This document shows positions 44,410-51,785 of a stretch of 51,785 nucleotides of DNA, in pieces. A program made the translations under genes and the position numbers. How positions within the stretch are numbered: position 1 is the stretch's first letter; each line of letters starts with the position of its first letter. The stretch comes from JBBTCX01 sp964494205 (GTDB lineage: Bacteria; Planctomycetota; Phycisphaerae; UBA1845), in assembly GCA_964494205.1 (NCBI GenBank), contig CAZBRD010000028.1, positions 1 to 51,785 on the forward strand, given 5' to 3'. The notes below the pieces were generated by a model. The model worked only from the letters and a program-made list of their open reading frames with translations. It was not told where the DNA came from and searched no databases.

Positions 44410-45952
44410 CTTTACACTTGGGCAATGGGTATGGAAACTGGCGAACAAACTCGCGTTGAATCGCAGCGAACTTCAGCGCAATCTCAATATTGCCCTCCAC
44501 TTCCACCTGTCCCGATAGAAATGAGTCCGCTGGGGTCGCGCTGCCTCGCACGATTCTCCAAAAAATATTCTCCGGTATGCGGTAGATCACATTTGCCCGC
44601 ACGCCATTTGTTCGCTCAGCATAAATCAAACGACCTTGATGGTAGCGACAGGTCCAATCGGCGGCGGCTGAAGTACCCACGACATAACGTACGATGAGAT
44701 CAAGGCCAGGGAACTGCGACAACGAGAAATCGGCGTGAGCCTGTGGGAGAAACTCAGTGAAGTATTCTGCTATAGCATTCAAGGGCAGAGTGGTAATTGC
44801 GTCATTGTTCGGCGAGGACCGCCATCGGGACTTCTCCGCAAACTCGATCAGCCGTAACAGGCGAGCGTGAGTCCACGGAGCAGGCGGTTGTGAAACGAAT
44901 CGATCCGTCTGCATACGATCGAAAACGGGAGATTCAAGCAAGTACGCCTGCGTATCGAGAACGGCTTCGTGAAATAATTCGTCATAAATGGTCGTTGGTT
45001 TTCGCAGCTCCGACGAAACATCTCGTTCAAATAAGCCTCCGCGAATATCATAATAATGCTCCAATGCTCTCTGAATGTCAGCGTTGTTTGGCGGGGTAGG
45101 ATGCGTTAGATGAAACACTTTGCCGCGGGCATCCGGCCGTTCGAACAACTCCGCGAATTCTCTGGCCACATTGTCGACAAATACCAGATTGGGGCGGGAA
45201 TCAGCACTGCCAGGGATCATCAATGGAACCCGATATCGGTCGTAACTTTCGTCCTGTGCCGCCATTCGTGCAAGCAACGACACTGCACGAAAAACGCGAT
45301 AAATGCCGGTGAATCGCTTGATGATTCCGGTTTCACTATGCCCAACAATGACGCTGGGCCGATAGGTTGTAAGTGACGCACCGTGCAGCCTGGCATACAT
45401 TTGTGCGGTGCCTTCTGCGATCCACTTGGATTGTTCGTATTCGTTCCGGAACGCCGGTGGTTCTTTGGCTAATTCCTCAAAGGCATGATCGGTTCGACCG
45501 CACACATAGGCCGTACTAATCATGTGCCAGTCCGTGCAATGGCAGGCTGCTGCCAGTTCAAACACGTTTCGTGTGCCGTCAATGTTCACACGGAACAGGT
45601 CTGGAGCTACCTGAGTGTTGAACGCGGTGCTGCCCGCGGCATGTACAACGGATCGCACCATGCCGGCGAGATGCCGAATGCCTACATCTTCGAACCCGAG
45701 CGACGGCCTGCGGATGTCGCCGCGGAGTGCAACCAGCTGTCCGGTCTCAAAAAAACGGCGGGCCTCCAGTCCCCACGGGGTTAGAGCCTGTTCCAATCGT
45801 TGACGAGCTTCTTCGGGAAATGGAGCACGAACAACACTGAGGACACGATGGCCTCGCTTCAGAAACTCTGAAAGAAGAGCCGCCCCAAGCAATCCGGTTG
45901 CACCGGTCAACAGAATCCAGTTCTTAAAGTTGCCTGTTTGTGCTTTCAACAA
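44396..45952 (-). CDS. Fatty acyl-CoA reductase-like SDR with C-terminal SCP2 domain
   Basis: 518 aa with a TTG start (no ATG nearby). The N-terminal extended short-chain dehydrogenase of the NAD_binding_4/thioester-reductase type has TGATGLLG at 16-23, STAYVCG and Y172-EQS-K176. The C-terminal 100 residues (DWTCRYHQGRLIYAERTNG...SGQVEVEGNIEIALKF) match the sterol-carrier SCP2 fold. Expected reaction: NAD(P)H reduction of an acyl thioester or adenylate to aldehyde/alcohol, with SCP2 holding the lipid. It sits in a leftward operon with hydrolase and ligase downstream and two hypothetical genes upstream. Confidence 0.8.
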   Translation of the reverse strand: MLKAQTGNFKNWILLTGATGLLGAALLSEFLKRGHRVLSVVRAPFPEEARQRLEQALTPWGLEARRFFETGQLVALRGDIRRPSLGFEDVGIRHLAGMVRSVVHAAGSTAFNTQVAPDLFRVNIDGTRNVFELAAACHCTDWHMISTAYVCGRTDHAFEELAKEPPAFRNEYEQSKWIAEGTAQMYARLHGASLTTYRPSVIVGHSETGIIKRFTGIYRVFRAVSLLARMAAQDESYDRYRVPLMIPGSADSRPNLVFVDNVAREFAELFERPDARGKVFHLTHPTPPNNADIQRALEHYYDIRGGLFERDVSSELRKPTTIYDELFHEAVLDTQAYLLESPVFDRMQTDRFVSQPPAPWTHARLLRLIEFAEKSRWRSSPNNDAITTLPLNAIAEYFTEFLPQAHADFSLSQFPGLDLIVRYVVGTSAAADWTCRYHQGRLIYAERTNGVRANVIYRIPENIFWRIVRGSATPADSFLSGQVEVEGNIEIALKFAAIQREFVRQFPYPLPKCKDARN

Positions 45953-46006
45953 GAGAGTCTCGGTCAGTCAATCACCAGCAGCGGCCATTGTGTAGGAGCG
46001 TCATGG

Positions 46007-47620
46007 CTAAAAGTTGCTGGGGAGCCTAAGACTCCTCTCCAGCAGGTGTGGGTCATCGTGATCGTAGGCATCCATCCGAATCTTCATGGTGCCAAGTTGA
46101 CGCGGTTGCCCTGCACTCAGCATGCCGGTCGGAACGAGCAGGAATCCTTCTTTCCGCTGGGCACCATGAACCAGGCCATTGCTTCCAAACATGCTTGCTA
46201 CCGTGTCGCCCAAGGGAAGGTGCGTCAAAGCATCGTACGGCTGCAGGGAATACGATTGAGTTACTTCAGTTTCGCGAGGCTGATCCGTGATTTCGCAAGG
46301 CGCGATTGACATTACGTTATGATTGCCGGCATCGATATAGACATTTGGCCGAAGCGGCGAAGTGCCATCATCTGGCACCAACGCCGGAAAAAACAGGCTG
46401 CGATCGTTGCTCAATGGTTTTACGGCAAACTTGTGTTTGTTGTCGGGTTCGCCGAATTCAGCACGGGCAGACGCTTCCACAAACTCCGCGACCCAAAGCG
46501 TATGATAACAGCCGCATGTTCGAACGAACTCGTAGATGGCGGGTCGACGATGACGATCCAGCGTGATGCGAACAACGACGCCGTCTATGTTTCCCGCCTC
46601 CACGTCTCCCGCAGAAAGAGCCGGTCGACTCGGATACCACGCGACGTAGACCAACTGGTCGTATCGCCTATGGTTGATCCGCGCCTGCGATGTAGTCCAA
46701 TAGACTGTCGGGTGGTTTGTCGCCACACGAACTTGAATTTCATGGGGATTACCTTCAAGGTAGACGCGGCCAATACGATCTGCCTCCGTGCTGTATGACG
46801 CGTCGGGGTTCACCTGCTGTATGAAAACCGGGGCGTATCGAGCGGCGAGATCTGGCAAATCCTTTGAACTCAAATCAGAGAACGCGTCACTGTTCGCCGC
46901 AATCGGGGGGCGATAAACAATCGTCTGATCGAAGTCCGCAACCATTAACCGCTGGCGTGATTCAGCATCTGCGATCTCGGCGCCGATGACAGCAGGAACG
47001 AGCAGTGGAGCAGAGAGTAGCACCCTGGCCGCTCGTCCACGATCTCCCGGTGGCGCCTGCAAGTTTTGTTTGAGATCAGCGAGAAACTGGTGCTCGTCGC
47101 AGGCACCGGTAAGTTGAGTCACATCATCGCCGAGTCGGTGTTCGGCTTCTTGAGAGTAGACGTCCTTTAATCTGTGACGTACGACTTCGGAGTCTTTTGA
47201 CTCTGTTGCGATGCCATAGTGCGTCACCAGCCATGAAAGACCCTCAACGGACATTCTGTCCAGTTCACCCATTGCACTGGCTGTAGACAATTGGGAGGCG
47301 TCGCGCAGCAGTTCGATGGCATCAGAGCGGAGAGCCTCGTCCTCCCGAGCAAGTAGCTCATCGAGATCGGCCCGTAGATTCGCATCAAACCGCAAATAGG
47401 CGCGTCCTAAGACTGGCACTGTCGACGCGTCGGCCACATTGTATTGCTCGGCTGCATGGCGCACGCCTTCCGTAAATGATCGCGGCGCGCAGCCAAATCC
47501 GATGCACAGTACGATAGCCAGCGAAAAGCGCGCTCGTTCGGCGGCAGGATGTCGTCCCCCACGCGATCCTGCCGACCGAAAACGGAACCAGGCATTGTAC
47601 GTTCGCGGATCTTTACTCAC
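46007..47620 (-). CDS. Hypothetical lipoprotein
   Basis: 537 aa from the GTG at 47620, which overlaps the upstream gene stop. The hydrophobic FSLAIVLCIGFGC supplies a lipobox. The rest has no family I recognise; features are RYAPVFIQQ, VYLEGNPHEIQVRVATNHPTVYW, YDQLVYVAWYPSRPALS, CGCYHTLWVAEF, and a late YDHDDPHLLERSL. It is secreted or membrane-anchored, upstream of the reductase by 54 bases on the same strand. It may handle the lipid product outside the cell; this is only context. Confidence 0.65.
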   Translation of the reverse strand: MSKDPRTYNAWFRFRSAGSRGGRHPAAERARFSLAIVLCIGFGCAPRSFTEGVRHAAEQYNVADASTVPVLGRAYLRFDANLRADLDELLAREDEALRSDAIELLRDASQLSTASAMGELDRMSVEGLSWLVTHYGIATESKDSEVVRHRLKDVYSQEAEHRLGDDVTQLTGACDEHQFLADLKQNLQAPPGDRGRAARVLLSAPLLVPAVIGAEIADAESRQRLMVADFDQTIVYRPPIAANSDAFSDLSSKDLPDLAARYAPVFIQQVNPDASYSTEADRIGRVYLEGNPHEIQVRVATNHPTVYWTTSQARINHRRYDQLVYVAWYPSRPALSAGDVEAGNIDGVVVRITLDRHRRPAIYEFVRTCGCYHTLWVAEFVEASARAEFGEPDNKHKFAVKPLSNDRSLFFPALVPDDGTSPLRPNVYIDAGNHNVMSIAPCEITDQPRETEVTQSYSLQPYDALTHLPLGDTVASMFGSNGLVHGAQRKEGFLLVPTGMLSAGQPRQLGTMKIRMDAYDHDDPHLLERSLRLPSNF

Positions 47621-48101
47621 GCAAGTTGCCCCCGCCGTACATACGATCAAGTGCCTGCCAGAACCACGTTAACCATCGCGCTGTGGCTGCAGCGGTTCCC
47701 GACTCAAGTTCTTCATTCAGGAACTTTCCCCACGCCGCTTGCTTCCATGCGATAAACTTGGCAATCGCTTTGTCGCCTTCGATTCCTTCCTGCGGTTTGA
47801 CCTGATTCAGGGGCGAATAGAGTGCGCGAAGTTGCGCATTAGAACCCGGTCCGGCGGTGATGCAGTGGGCATAGACATTCAAATCCTCGCGAAAATCCCA
47901 AAGACAGACAACGGCCACGACAGTGCCATCGTCGACTTCCTTGGCGTCGGTCGGAAAAATCAGCCGGACGAATCTATTGTCAATGCGCTTGAATAGGCGC
48001 GGACGCGTTGAAACGGATATTCCACCGCGGCGAAGAAACGCCGACTCAACCCTGAACGCATCACTCGCCGCGGTTCGAGAAATCAGTTGACTATCATCCA
48101 T
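47613..48101 (-). CDS. Hypothetical protein, first gene of the lipid operon
   Basis: 162 aa from the ATG at 48101; a longer upstream frame has no ribosome site. No family recognised. It is mixed alpha/beta with RFVRLIFPTDAKEVDDGTVVAVVCLWDFREDLNVYAHC and Trp-rich end helices (WLTWFWQALD). It is coupled to the next gene by overlap. Divergent from the histidine kinase gene, with about 165 bases between for both promoters. Confidence 0.6.
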   Translation of the reverse strand: MDDSQLISRTAASDAFRVESAFLRRGGISVSTRPRLFKRIDNRFVRLIFPTDAKEVDDGTVVAVVCLWDFREDLNVYAHCITAGPGSNAQLRALYSPLNQVKPQEGIEGDKAIAKFIAWKQAAWGKFLNEELESGTAAATARWLTWFWQALDRMYGGGNLRE

Positions 48102-48267
48102 TGAATTCACCCCCAGGCGGCTGTAGGCGGGAGAGAAAATGCCGTCCACCCATGATCGAATTAGATTTCCTCGGTAACTCTTTGAATAGAATAGACAAGC
48201 AAAGAACGACAGGCACGACTTTTGCAAACTTTGCAACTGCCTTTGTTTCCTGCGCAACGAAGGGACA

Positions 48268-49803
48268 ATGGTGGTAGGAACTATTCATGGTCCGGTGAGA
48301 GACGCAATGACCATTGCCCGGCGAATTATCGCGAGCAGCATAGCCTTTGGCGTAGGCATACTCATAACTGCCGGAAGCGTCGTTGCTGCAGTGCTAACGC
48401 TGCAACGTGTCGTTGCGGGCACTCGAGAGGAATTCCATGAACTATGCGACTTGCGTGAAATCGCGGCTCACACTCGCCAAGCGGAACGATTCATTACGAA
48501 CGGACATCGAGATGCTACTGTGCTGGAATTGCACCAGGCGCTGAGTGGTTTGGCACAGTTCCAGCAGTTTCAAAAAGAAAGTCCGTCGGCCTTCGAGGCG
48601 CAACACTCGCGTAACGAAGAAGAAATAGCTCGACGCGTCTATTCGTTACTTGCCCAGGCCGAGGAAGCCCTGACAGCCAAGAACTCCGATGCCCAGCTTG
48701 ATGCAAAAATAGCAAGTGAAATCGAGCGTGCAGAAACCGATCTGATCGATCTTATGGGCGTCGCAGAAAACGCGGTTGAAGACGCGCATTCCCGTGCTGA
48801 ACGTCGCTTCAATAGCACACTTTGGTTGCTGCTCGCGATAGAATCTGCACTGATCGTCGTCGGTTTTTCCGTCAGCCTGCTCTTGTATCGAAATGTGGTC
48901 TCGCCATTGCGAGGTCTACGCTCTGGTACGGATCGGCTTGCCGAAGGGAAGCTTGAGACTCGGGTTGAGTTGAATGGTGATCGCGAATTTGTTGATCTCC
49001 AGCGCGCTTTCAATGACATGGCATCGGAGATGGAGCTTCATTGCCAAACGCTGGAACGACGAGTGGCCGAGAAGGGCCGTGAGCTAGCCGTCGCCGAACG
49101 TCTGGCCAGCGTAGGCTTCCTCGCGGCGGGTGTTGCGCACGAAATCAATAACCCCTTGGCCATCATGAGCGGGTATGCCGAGTCACTGCTGCGAATGACT
49201 TCAACCGTCAATGATAACTCGAACGGCCACACATGGCGGCGAGACCTAGAAACCATTCGCGACGAGGCATTTCGTTGCAAGCGCATCACGCAGAGCCTGC
49301 TCGACCTCTCCCGACTTGGGGATGATCACCGCGAGCCGGTGGAGTTGACTCGAGTCATTGACAATTGCATTAGTCTGATCAGCGCTTGGCCCGCAAGCCG
49401 TGGCGTCACCATTGAGACCAATTGCCCTGCCGACGGCCAAGTGATGACGCTCGCGTCCGAACCAGAAATCAAGCAAGTTCTCCTGAACCTGCTGGTCAAC
49501 GCCATCGAAGCGACCACTTCAACGAAGGGCAAAGTCTCGGTCGGTCTGTCGCGTAACAACGGCTGGGTTGAATTAGTCGTCCGTGACAATGGCCACGGAA
49601 TGACGCAAGAAACGCTGAGCCGTGCATTCGAACCGTTTTACTCGACCGGAAAACCGCGCACCGGTTTGGGGCTGGGTTTATCGATCAGTCACGCGATCGC
49701 GCGTCGGCATCAGGGTTCATTGGAAGCGTACAGCGATGGCCCGGGGCTCGGTGCTACTGTCACGCTGCGACTTCCCGCGTTGAAACCGGAGTTCGTGAAA
49801 TGA
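48268..49803 (+). CDS. Membrane sensor histidine kinase with HAMP domain
   Basis: 511 aa from the ATG at 48268 (48307 is an alternative with a better-spaced site). TM1 is about 19-46, a helical periplasmic part to about 180, TM2 about 185-207, then HAMP (NVVSPLRGLRSGTDRLAEGKLETRV). The HisKA H-box is VAHEINNPLAIM with phospho-His291. The ATPase boxes are LLNLLVNAIEAT (N), DNGHGM (G1), FEPFYSTGKPRTGLGLGLS (F, G2). The regulator gene follows with an ATGA overlap, so this is a cognate pair. A cytochrome c in the same unit hints at a redox or respiratory signal. Confidence 0.93.
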   Translation: MVVGTIHGPVRDAMTIARRIIASSIAFGVGILITAGSVVAAVLTLQRVVAGTREEFHELCDLREIAAHTRQAERFITNGHRDATVLELHQALSGLAQFQQFQKESPSAFEAQHSRNEEEIARRVYSLLAQAEEALTAKNSDAQLDAKIASEIERAETDLIDLMGVAENAVEDAHSRAERRFNSTLWLLLAIESALIVVGFSVSLLLYRNVVSPLRGLRSGTDRLAEGKLETRVELNGDREFVDLQRAFNDMASEMELHCQTLERRVAEKGRELAVAERLASVGFLAAGVAHEINNPLAIMSGYAESLLRMTSTVNDNSNGHTWRRDLETIRDEAFRCKRITQSLLDLSRLGDDHREPVELTRVIDNCISLISAWPASRGVTIETNCPADGQVMTLASEPEIKQVLLNLLVNAIEATTSTKGKVSVGLSRNNGWVELVVRDNGHGMTQETLSRAFEPFYSTGKPRTGLGLGLSISHAIARRHQGSLEAYSDGPGLGATVTLRLPALKPEFVK

Positions 49804-50423
49804 GCGCTGGTTTCGACGCACTGAAAGTCGCCATTGTTGAAGATGAAGCGCGGCTGCGTGAACTGCTTACGCGGGAGATCACAGCCATGGGTCACATGGC
49901 GGTCGGTTTCAGTTGCGCGGAAAAAGCGATGGTACACCTCGTCGAAGGATTCGATGTCCTTTTTCTCGATCTCAATCTCCCCGGAATGGCCGGGATGGAG
50001 CTGTTCCGTCACATCCGCGACGCAGGTCACGATATTTCAATCGTCATTCTGACTGGTTTCGGTGCACTCGATAGCGCCGTCCAAGCTGTCCGTTGGAAGG
50101 CTGAAGATTACCTCACTAAACCATGCAGTCTGGCAGACATCGACCGTGTGCTTTCGCGCATCCTGGAGCGGAGACGAGCCTGCGGTCAATCAATGACTGT
50201 ACAACACATCGGCGAAGCTGATTCATTAACTGAATCGCAGGACGTGCAGCCTTCGACGGAAGTGCCTAGGACGACGCTCGAAGAAGTAGAGCGGCAGCAG
50301 ATCATCAACGCACTGCAACGTCACCACGGTAACAAACCAGCCGCAGCGGAAGAGTTGGGCATCAGCCTGCGGACTCTCTATAACCGAGTGAACGAGTATA
50401 AGATTCAAGGACATCTTTCATGA
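49800..50423 (+). CDS. Response regulator with Fis-type DNA-binding end
   Basis: 207 aa. Receiver: Glu14-Asp15, phospho-Asp57 in LFLDLNLPG, Thr85 and Lys107. The C-terminal EEVERQQIINALQRHHGNKPAAAEELGISLRTLYNRVNEY is the Fis-type helix-turn-helix. There is no AAA sigma54 domain between, so it resembles the RegA/PrrA/ActR size class. It overlaps both neighbours by ATGA. Target genes may include the coupled cytochrome or the divergent lipid operon; this is inferred. Confidence 0.93.
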   Translation: MSAGFDALKVAIVEDEARLRELLTREITAMGHMAVGFSCAEKAMVHLVEGFDVLFLDLNLPGMAGMELFRHIRDAGHDISIVILTGFGALDSAVQAVRWKAEDYLTKPCSLADIDRVLSRILERRRACGQSMTVQHIGEADSLTESQDVQPSTEVPRTTLEEVERQQIINALQRHHGNKPAAAEELGISLRTLYNRVNEYKIQGHLS

Positions 50424-51052
50424 AACGAATCATTCGATCATCCTGCGTACTTGCAGTAAACAGCATCGTGATCATTACCCCCGGTTCAATGCTGGCGTTT
50501 GTAGTGAGCTGTGCAGGCCCGCAACCGCTGAACATCGCCATCAACCCGAAGGACGAAGCCGCCTACGCTCGCGAACTCAATGCAGCCAACGCAGACGCGA
50601 AACTTGCTTACGCGAACTGGATGGCTGGAGAGAGAAATACTTCAAGGGACAATATCCTCGATATTGACGCGCGAGTCAGTCCGACAAAGAACCCGTTTAG
50701 TGCGAAACGTGACCACACCGCGGTAAGTCGCGGGGCGGTCATGTATAAGATTCACTGTGCCCGCTGTCACGGCGATGACACCAGAGGCGAGGGACCATCA
50801 ATCCTACCAGATCACCCTGCCAAGAGCTTCAAGACATTCGGGAAGCGATTCGCAGCCACCTTGCACGGCGGAGCGCCGCGTAAGTGGTTTAGAGTCATTC
50901 GAGACGGCAGCGGCGACCTCGTCGAATACCCTGAAGGGCGCATGTCGGCCATGCCCGCGTTCGGCGACAAACTAACGCGCGAGCAAATCTGGCTCGTCAT
51001 TACCTATTTGCAGAGTCTCAATTCTTACGCATCCAGCGATGGGAATAGTTAA
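50420..51052 (+). CDS. c-type cytochrome lipoprotein
   Basis: 210 aa. The lipobox is VVSC (Cys31) after a hydrophobic leader. The haem site C113-AR-C-H117 is followed by a late RMSAMPAFG with the likely Met ligand, in a class I cytochrome c fold (LTREQIWLVITYLQSL last helix). A 70-residue insert precedes the haem part. It is translationally coupled to the response regulator, an unusual third member. Probably an electron carrier outside the membrane. Confidence 0.88.
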   Translation: MKRIIRSSCVLAVNSIVIITPGSMLAFVVSCAGPQPLNIAINPKDEAAYARELNAANADAKLAYANWMAGERNTSRDNILDIDARVSPTKNPFSAKRDHTAVSRGAVMYKIHCARCHGDDTRGEGPSILPDHPAKSFKTFGKRFAATLHGGAPRKWFRVIRDGSGDLVEYPEGRMSAMPAFGDKLTREQIWLVITYLQSLNSYASSDGNS

Positions 51053-51270
51053 GAGGCAGCTTGTAACTTAATTGGAATCGTTTTCGACTTGCCCGAAACC
51101 CAGCACGATCGAACTTGCTGCGATCGAAATTGATTGTTGTATCTCAAGCGTGAGACAAGGCTACAACCAACTGGAAACTTGACCCCGGAGCATACTATCA
51201 ACGACAGGACTATTTAAGGGCTTGACCGCGTGAGTCGAGCACAAAACAGTCGAACAACAAAGGAGTTCAG

Positions 51271-51648
51271 ATGTACAAACGTAAAGGACTATTCCACTGC
51301 AGTTCTATCGCTTTGGCTGTGGCCACCGTTGCGTTATGGGGATGCGCGGCCACCGTGCCCCCCGCAAACAACGAAAACGGTGAGGGGAACGGTGATAACG
51401 ACAATGGCGATGTTACTGGTGGCGACCCGGTAGCCGGGGAGGCGTTTTATTTGGCGAACAATTGTGCAGCCTGTCACTGTGCCGATGCTGTCGGTGGCTG
51501 CGCAGCAAATGCACCGAACATAGTTGGCGAGGAAAGCGATGAACTCTTTGGCCTACTGAGCGGCGCCGAGGAACATCCTGGTGGTACCGTGGCGGGGATC
51601 ACTCAAGCGGATGCGGATGATCTTGCCGCGTGGTTGGCGACACAATAG
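51271..51648 (+). CDS. Small c-type cytochrome lipoprotein
   Basis: 125 aa; AAAGGAG before the ATG. The lipobox is ALWGC (Cys25), then an Asn/Gly/Asp-rich tether, haem site C65-AA-C-H69 and final helix ADADDLAAWLATQ. After the initiator there is no Met at all, so the usual sixth ligand is missing; His in EEHPG could take its place, or the haem is open. It is 218 bases after the previous cytochrome and has its own promoter region. Residues CADAVGGCAA add two further Cys. Confidence 0.8.
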   Translation: MYKRKGLFHCSSIALAVATVALWGCAATVPPANNENGEGNGDNDNGDVTGGDPVAGEAFYLANNCAACHCADAVGGCAANAPNIVGEESDELFGLLSGAEEHPGGTVAGITQADADDLAAWLATQ

Positions 51649-51785
51649 CGATTTACCAAATCGATAAAGTTGGCATGTTGCCATAAGACCAAGGTGGAGT
51701 GTAGGAGGTAATGGGCACACTCTGCCTTCCCTAAATAGCCGCACTTGAAAAGGAAACTGGCCTGCCTCCAAGATACCAGTTGTTG
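51649..51785. other. Window end, no gene seen
   Basis: The last 137 bases show no convincing frame or hairpin. Confidence 0.4.

Noticed and set aside
1..51785. CRISPR array
   Set aside because: No series of equal repeats with spacers of constant length was seen; the 9-mer cluster is too short and has no spacers, and no cas genes are present.
1..51785. Insertion sequences
   Set aside because: No DDE or serine transposase reading frame or IS-type terminal repeats were recognised; both recombinases are of the tyrosine type.

Overview
The window looks like a chromosome segment of a Planctomycetota bacterium, probably of the Phycisphaerae type. This is inferred from several lineage habits seen together: an ECF sigma factor directly upstream of a giant Ser/Thr kinase, an H-X9-DG type pseudopilin, secreted proteins ending in IPTL-, PEP-CTERM- or dockerin-like tails, HAF repeats and 'CC'-rich surface proteins. 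No 16S gene is present, so the assignment rests on gene content alone.

Layout. (1) 293-364 is a tRNA-Gly(GCC). Its 3' part plus flank (316-416) recurs as a perfect 101-bp direct repeat at 34557-34657, and the repeat continues gap-free but diverged to about 541/34782. These are read as attL/attR of a 34-kb island, whose integrase lies at 2167-3669. (2) 630-14138 is the island's mobile/defence half: a RAMA-domain nuclease, a 61-aa acidic protein, the integrase, an iteron-like cluster, an AlpA-like regulator with a split TOPRIM primase and AAA helicase, and a type III restriction-modification operon whose mod gene carries a 1-bp frameshift. (3) 14415-23615 is secreted cargo: an acetyltransferase, an RHS remnant, an MbnP/MbnH-like lipoprotein and dihaem cytochrome pair flanked by two copies of a Cys-rich protein, a pseudopilin, and four paralogous secreted proteins. 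All four are predicted to start with histidine after signal cleavage. (4) 23734-28142 is a leftward phage-type packaging operon (ParB-methyltransferase, zinc ribbon, DUF5681, terminase) with a minimal tyrosine recombinase and no structural genes. (5) 28850-34295 encodes a 1560-aa CC-rich protein with a transglutaminase-like end, and a small secreted partner. (6) 34557-about 35985 is the degraded remnant of a second element of the same family: tRNA fragment, acidic protein, broken integrase tail, and a conserved operator plus noncoding block.

(7) 36084-42477 is a sigma factor followed by a 1902-aa kinase that reads in frame into a complete secreted propeller/HAF/dockerin protein. (8) 48101-42725 (minus strand) is a five-gene operon ending in a fatty-acyl-reductase/SCP2 protein, an alpha/beta hydrolase and a short AMP-ligase. 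These three activities parallel LuxC, LuxD and LuxE. (9) 48268-51648 (plus strand) holds a histidine kinase, a receiver-Fis regulator and a cytochrome c, coupled by ATGA overlaps, followed by a small c-type cytochrome lipoprotein.

How the parts may work together: the island seems to carry defence genes plus an extracellular metal/redox cassette. The combination of MbnP/MbnH, Cys-rich proteins and N-terminal-His proteins with exchanged C-terminal anchors is the best candidate for an undescribed system. Function there is inference; the sequence shows only the motifs and the arrangement.
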